Assembly (NCBI GenBank): GCA_964036315.1
Contig: OZ038507.1
Location: 60,047,002 to 60,111,001 of the forward strand
Direction: 5' to 3'
Source of the DNA: Acanthosepion esculentum
Taxonomy: Eukaryota; Mollusca; Cephalopoda; Sepiida; Sepiidae
DNA: 64,000 bases
Under the pieces are notes generated by a model. It was not told the DNA's origin. It worked only from the letters and a program-made list of their open reading frames with translations, and made no database searches. Below, piece by piece: positions 59,860 to 64,000 of this stretch. Position numbers and translations under genes: made by a program. Positions within the stretch are counted from its first letter, which is position 1. The number at the start of each line of letters is the position of its first letter.

Positions 59860-60170
59860 CACATTTGCATGAAAGCGTGTGATCTCTGAAGTTGTAACAT
59901 TTCATTGCTAATTTCCGTTTTTCTTTCAGAATGAGAAGTGCAGAGCAGAATGACACAATGCCTGACATTGCTTGAGTGGGCTCAGCTAGCGGCCCGTAAC
60001 GAAGTGTGACAGCCCGTGTTATACGTGTGGAGAAGTTGACTCACCTTAGGGATGTACCTGCACAGATATTTAAGAGAGAAATTTGAATTAGTTTTCTAGT
60101 TTTATAAAAAAAAAAACGCTCTTTCTGGGTGCGGCGGAGAACACTTTTTGAACGACCGTCGTATATCTGT
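59860..60170 (+). pseudogene. HTH domain fragment, copy 3, and mariner-like end
   Basis: Repeats the intron-like lead (TTTCCGTTTTTCTTTCAG at about 59913-59930) and AGCAGAATGACACAATGCCT, GAGTGGGCTCAGCTAGCGGC. It then jumps to the terminal segment ending TTTTTGAACGACCGTCGTAT. The HTH is truncated. Confidence 0.6.
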
Positions 60171-60174
60171 ATAT

Positions 60175-61290
60175 CGCATTGAACAGAGTGAGATCTTTTC
60201 TTTTTTATGAGCCGCATCCCTTCTAGATGTAGGCGTTCATGGTCCTCCACTTTCCCCCTATCCCTATTGTAGCTCTCAGTAAATTTAATCCATTTGCTAA
60301 ACTTTCCCCAGGCCATGTTCTGTCATCCACTTGCCTATACCCGCTAGGTATGTCATGTGTTGCTCTCCCGTGTCTCTTTGTCTTTCTATCCGCCCTGTGA
60401 GTATCAGATTCTCCAAACCCTCCTTTCTCATTATGTGTCCCAGAAATTTCAGCTACCTCTTCCTGATGTTAAGTAAAAGCTTCCTCTCCAAAACCTCATC
60501 GTTGCTCACACGCTTGGTCCATGATATCCTCAGCATCCTTCTGTAGAACCTTACCTCTGCTGCCTCGAATCTCTTCTTCATCTTTGAGGAGACCGTCCAA
60601 CATTTGCTGCCGTAAAGGAGGACAGACGTCACGTAGCAGCTAAGTACTCTTTTCTTTGCTACCAAAGTAATCCTGCTGTCTCGTAATACTCTGCCTAGGT
60701 TTTGGAATACATCTTTGGCCATCCCAATACGTCTTCGGATCTCAGTATCGCACTTACCGTCCTCTGTCAAAACACTTCCGAGATATTTAAATTTCCCCAC
60801 CTCCTTGATTCTAGTGTTCCCGACCTGTAAATCGCATTTTGAGCTCATCCTTTTACTGGTGACAATGCATTCCGTCTTATAGTTTATGCTTTAGTCCCTT
60901 CTTCTCGCCCTCCTTCGCTACCTTCTGTAGGAGGTTTTGTAATTCCCTTTCCGTGTCTGCTATCAGCACTGTGTCATCTGCGTATTCTATGTTGTTAAGA
61001 TTGTGGCCGCCAATGATGAATCCTGGTGGGATTTCCAGTTCTCTCAGAATTGCCTCGATATATAGGGTGAATAAGTCCGGTGAGAAGACACATCCTTGCC
61101 TCACGCCCCTTTCTATTTTCGTATATCCGTATGAATTCGGTTTTATCCGTATGAATTCGGTTTTCTGCCAGTAGAGGTTTTTGATTATTCTGAGGTCTTT
61201 CCTGAATATGTCAAGACTGCTGAATAGTCCTAACAGATCTTTGTACTTGCCCGTAATTCGAACTCTGCACGCCGATTCCACCTTCTACGT
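60175..61290 (-). pseudogene. RTE-like LINE, reverse transcriptase copy 1
   Basis: In coding order on the minus strand: Leu-Arg-Ile-Ile-Lys-Asn-Leu-Tyr-Trp, Gly-Val-Arg-Gln-Gly-Cys-Val-Phe-Ser-Pro-Asp-Leu-Phe, Glu-Tyr-Ala-Asp-Asp-Thr-Val-Leu (catalytic box at 60968-60988), then in the next frame Lys-Phe-Lys-Tyr-Leu-Gly-Ser-Val-Leu, Val-Leu-Leu-Tyr-Gly-Ser-Lys-Cys-Trp-Thr and Phe-Tyr-Arg-Arg-Met-Leu-Arg-Ile. Frameshifts occur at about 60860 and 60450. The endonuclease and the RT start are missing. This is the single-copy source type of the 108 bp array at 12 kb. Confidence 0.88.
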
Positions 61291-61381
61291 TGATATCCGT
61301 TACCCACCAGCACATTACGTAGATTCTTACTCCTTCCTCTTCCTCCTCCCCCGACCACTACTACTATTACTACTACTACTA
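61291..61381 (+). repeat. C/T-rich and (ACT)n spacer
   Basis: TTCCTCTTCCTCCTCCCCC then ACTACTACT repeats between two RTE-like copies. Confidence 0.8.
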
Positions 61382-61965
61382 CTGCATTCCGTCTTATAGT
61401 TTACGCTTAGTCCCTTAGACTAGCTCTCCTTTGCTACCTTCTGAAGGAGGTTTTGTAATTTCTTTTCCGTGTCTGCTACCAGTACTGTGTCATCTGCGTT
61501 CTTATGCTGTTAAGATTGTGGCCGCCAATGATGAATCCTCGTAGGCTTTCCAGTTCTCTCAGAATTGCCTCGCTGTGTAGGTTGAATAAGTCCGGTGAGA
61601 AGACACATCCTTGCCTTACGCCCCTTTTTATTTTTCTATATCTGCTGACCGCATTCTCTATCCGCATGCAGGCCGTTTGCTGCCAGTATAGGTTCTTGAT
61701 TATTCTAATCTTTTCCAAATATATCAAGGTTGCTGAGCAGATCCAACAGATCTTTGTGGTGTACATTGTCGAGGGCCTTTGCGTCGTCTATGAAACATAG
61801 GTGCACGTCCTTCTGCATTTGTATTGCTCTTTTTGATTGCATTCTGTGCATAAATATTACCTTCCTTGTTCCAGTGTCTTTAACGAACCCGCACTGTTCT
61901 TGTCCTATCTCTGGCCTGATTCTGCTGCGCGCTCGATTTCGAAACTGAGAGACTCTCAATGTCGG
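61382..61965 (-). pseudogene. RTE-like LINE, reverse transcriptase copy 2
   Basis: Minus strand: Arg-Pro-Glu-Ile-Gly-Gln-Glu-Gln-Cys-Gly-Phe-Val-Lys-Asp, Leu-Cys-Phe-Ile-Asp-Asp-Ala-Lys-Ala-Leu-Asp (first catalytic Asp region), Lys-Asp-Leu-Leu-Asp-Leu-Leu-Ser-Asn-Leu-Asp, then after a frameshift Arg-Gln-Gly-Cys-Val-Phe-Ser-Pro-Asp-Leu-Phe. The Ala-Asp-Asp box near 61490 is present but out of frame. It overlaps in content with copy 1, in the same orientation, so the two are a tandem pair. Confidence 0.85.
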
Positions 61966-62315
61966 TATGAAAATAAAAAAAACTAATTATTATGATTATT
62001 ATTTATATTTTTCTTTCATTTTACAGTCATATGCGCATGCTGCCAGATATATGTTTGGCGGAAATTGATCTGTTTGATAAGATTTTCTTGTTTTTTCCAT
62101 GGATTTTTTTCTTGTCTTCATCTTTATGATTTTGTTGCACACTTCAGGGTAGGAGTTGTCCAAACTAAGTGAAAGAGGAATGCTGTATTCGAACGTCTTT
62201 TCTTCAAACTCTTTCAACTTCAGTGTATGTTCAGGTGGGTGTGTGCGTGGGCACTTTACACATTAAATACCACAAGCACATGTAAGGCAATGACACATAT
62301 GTGTACATCACATTT
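61966..62315. other. No recognised feature
   Basis: AT-rich mixed DNA. The 72-codon minus-strand frame has no recognised motif. Confidence 0.45.
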
Positions 62316-62465
62316 GGGCACCTCGGGACGGTGTAATGGTTAGCAAGCTTGTCTCGCTAGAACAATTACAGCTGAGTAACGGGTTCGATCCTCACTGGGT
62401 GTTTGATACTTTCGGCTTTGTGCCACATCAAAGCTACGCTTGGAAAATCACTATATGCATCACAT
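62316..62465 (+). repeat. SINE family B, copy 3 (best preserved)
   Basis: GGCACCTCGGGACGGTGTAA, A box TGTAATGGTTAGCAAG, CTCGCTAGAACAATTACAGC, B box GGGTTCGATCCTCACTGG, then CGGCTTTGTGCCACATCAAA, GCTACGCTTGG. The head is tRNA-like, but the loops do not form a standard tRNA. Confidence 0.9.
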
Positions 62466-63110
62466 ACGGGAATGGAAAATCACATGCAGATAAAAAGTCA
62501 GCTCTTCTATTGATTAAATTCTCTTCCGTTTGTTTCTTGCACGAATGCTTCTCGGAGTTACTTTCATTAGCTGCCTCTTGAAATTGGAGAAAAATTATAA
62601 CCGATGTCGACATTCTACCTTGGAGATCACATCTGTAGATCAGAGCCACTTTAACCATTATTGGCATAGTTTTATTTATTTACTTTTGTTATTATTGTTG
62701 AGGGTTTTTTTTTTCTGCGACACGACAAATGCGTCTTTCTTGCCGGGAACGTTGAAAGGCTTTCTCGTTGTCATTAGGGGAAAGCGGCTTCCATTCGGGC
62801 ATTTACAATCGAAAGACAAGGGGGTGGAAAGAAACAGAAACTTGAAACGAAATTGAAAGCTAATGGAGAGAATGATTTTTTTAAAAAAAAGTACAGAGAA
62901 AGAAGAATGTCGAGAAATACTTGCTTCTTCAATTGGTGAATGTTTGCAAAGACTGGCTCGGTGCTCCACTCAGTAATTGACAATTCGATTAGGAAGCGAG
63001 GCTAATGGAGAAAATATGGAATTAAATGAAGAAATATGGGATGGGTCGAAATGAAACAAAAATAAAACTTGAGGAAAACAAAAAAAAAAGATGAATATGG
63101 GGATATTCTA
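62466..63110. other. No recognised feature
   Basis: Overlapping 70-110 codon frames on both strands without motifs. The repeated phrase AAAATCACTATATGCATCAC / GAAAATCACATGCAG at 62446 and 62475 is minor. Probably intergenic. Confidence 0.4.
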
Positions 63111-63195
63111 GGCGTAGCTTTGATGTGGCACAAGGCACAAAAGTCTGGGGCACCCGGTGAGGTTCGAACTCACAAGGAATATGAAAGTTGAATTA
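63111..63195 (-). repeat. SINE family B, copy 4 (truncated)
   Basis: The inverse of AGCTACGCC, CCAGACTTTTGTGCCTTGTG, then GGTGCCCC, and B box GAGTTCGAACCTCACCGG. Only the 3' half is present. Confidence 0.75.
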
Positions 63196-63199
63196 AAAC

Positions 63200-64000
63200 T
63201 TTAACCAGAGGAAAAAAAGAAAAAAAGGGATAAATGAAGGGAAAGAAAAAAAGAAGATGAAAAGAAGAACGAACGAACGAACGAAAGAAAGAAAGAAAGA
63301 AAGGAAGGAAAAGGACAAAAGAAACAAACAAACAGAAAGGATAAAAGAAGGGAAAGAAAAAAGAAAAGAAGATGAAAAGAAGAAAGAAAGAAAGAAAAAA
63401 GAAGAAAGAAAGAAAGAAAGAAAGAAACAAAAAGAAAGAAACAAACAAACAAAGGAAGAAAATGGATAAAAGAAGGAAAAGAATATAGAAAAGAAGATGA
63501 AAAGAAGAACGAACGAACGGAAGAAAGAAAGAGAGAAAGAAAGAATGAAAAAAGATAAAAGAAGGGAAAGAAAGAAAGAAAGAAAGAAAGAAAGAAAAAG
63601 GATAAAAATAGGAAAGAAAGAAAACAAAGAAAGAAGAAACAAAAAAAAACCAATGAAGAAAAAATCAAAGAAAGAAAAAAGATAAAGAAGGGAAAGAAAG
63701 AGAAAGTCAGAACGAAAGAAGAAACAAAGAATGAAAAAGGATAAAAGAAGGGAAAGAAAGAAAGGAGAAGAAAAAGAAGAAAAGATATAAGAAGAAGATA
63801 TAAATAACGAGAAATGAAAGAAGCATAAAAGAGGCGGTAGGAAAAGAAAGATAGCAGTACTTGATTACGTAGAAGAAATAGCCTAAAGAAGAAAACGAAA
63901 AAAGAACGAAAGTAGAATAAAAGAGGTGAGAAGAAGAAGAAGAAGAAGAAGAAGAAGAAGAAGAAGAAGAAGAAGAAGAAGAAGAGAAGAAGAAGGAGAA
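63200..64000. repeat. Purine-rich (GAAA)n / (GAA)n tract
   Basis: A/G-dominated plus strand with a recurring unit of AGAAGATGAAAAGAAGAACG-type phrases (63250, 63369, 63494; spacing ~120 bp) and a perfect GAA run at about 63928-63985. It continues past the window end. Confidence 0.93.

Noticed and set aside
62316..62400. Functional tRNA gene in SINE family B
   Set aside because: A and B boxes are present but no cloverleaf forms. Four copies with a shared non-tRNA body show it is a SINE.

Overview
This window looks like non-genic, repeat-saturated chromosomal DNA of an animal, most likely a mollusc and plausibly a cephalopod. That is inference from style: several tRNA-derived SINE families, many Penelope-like, RTE-like and Jockey-like retroelement fragments, Tc1/mariner-like elements, and very long TA, GATA, TTTC/GAAA and GAA simple repeats. 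I could not assign any host protein-coding gene, functional tRNA or rRNA. Most long open frames are translations of simple repeats and are not annotated as genes.

Layout. 1-3560 is a pyrimidine-rich array with a ~747 bp higher-order period. 3.9-9.1 kb holds SINE, Penelope-tail, RTE and Jockey-like fragments and microsatellites. 9.25-10.8 kb has three mariner-type MITEs. 11.3-12.7 kb has a Penelope GIY-YIG fragment and an RTE fragment partly amplified into 108 bp tandem units. 13-15 kb has TA arrays, a hammerhead-ribozyme repeat and a Tc1/mariner remnant. 15.3-22.3 kb is mostly purine/pyrimidine-rich repeat with a SINE bounded by a perfect 12 bp target duplication. 22.4-27.1 kb holds another Tc1/mariner remnant, Jockey-like ends, a punctuated GATA array and a 33 bp array made from LINE coding sequence. 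27.6-30 kb has hAT-like non-autonomous copies interrupted by another LINE fragment. 30.8-35 kb has a mariner-family transposase fragment and 78 bp and 120 bp minisatellites. 35-38 kb has SINEs, an RTE fragment and a Penelope RT fragment. 38.2-43.1 kb is a Penelope element with a 5' inversion, interrupted by a LINE with an intact 841-residue reverse transcriptase frame. 43.2-43.6 kb is a small element with perfect 49 bp inverted repeats. 45-50 kb has SINE, minisatellite, pyrimidine array, Tc1/mariner and LTR-type remnants. 50.6-52.7 kb is the best preserved Penelope element. 52.9-57.4 kb has Jockey-like fragments, a 140 bp higher-order TA array and a second inverted Penelope copy. 58-64 kb has a second hammerhead ribozyme, HTH transposase fragments, Jockey-like and RTE fragments, two SINEs and a purine-rich end.

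How the parts relate. Reverse transcriptases and endonucleases in the LINE and Penelope copies are the kind of machinery that mobilises SINEs and truncated copies. The most informative signals are two independently diverged type I hammerhead ribozymes (14.06 kb minus, 58.15 kb plus) with a covarying stem, two Penelope copies with twin-priming-like 5' inversions, a 373 bp perfect-TIR element carrying a Penelope fragment, and two minisatellites built from in-frame LINE coding segments.
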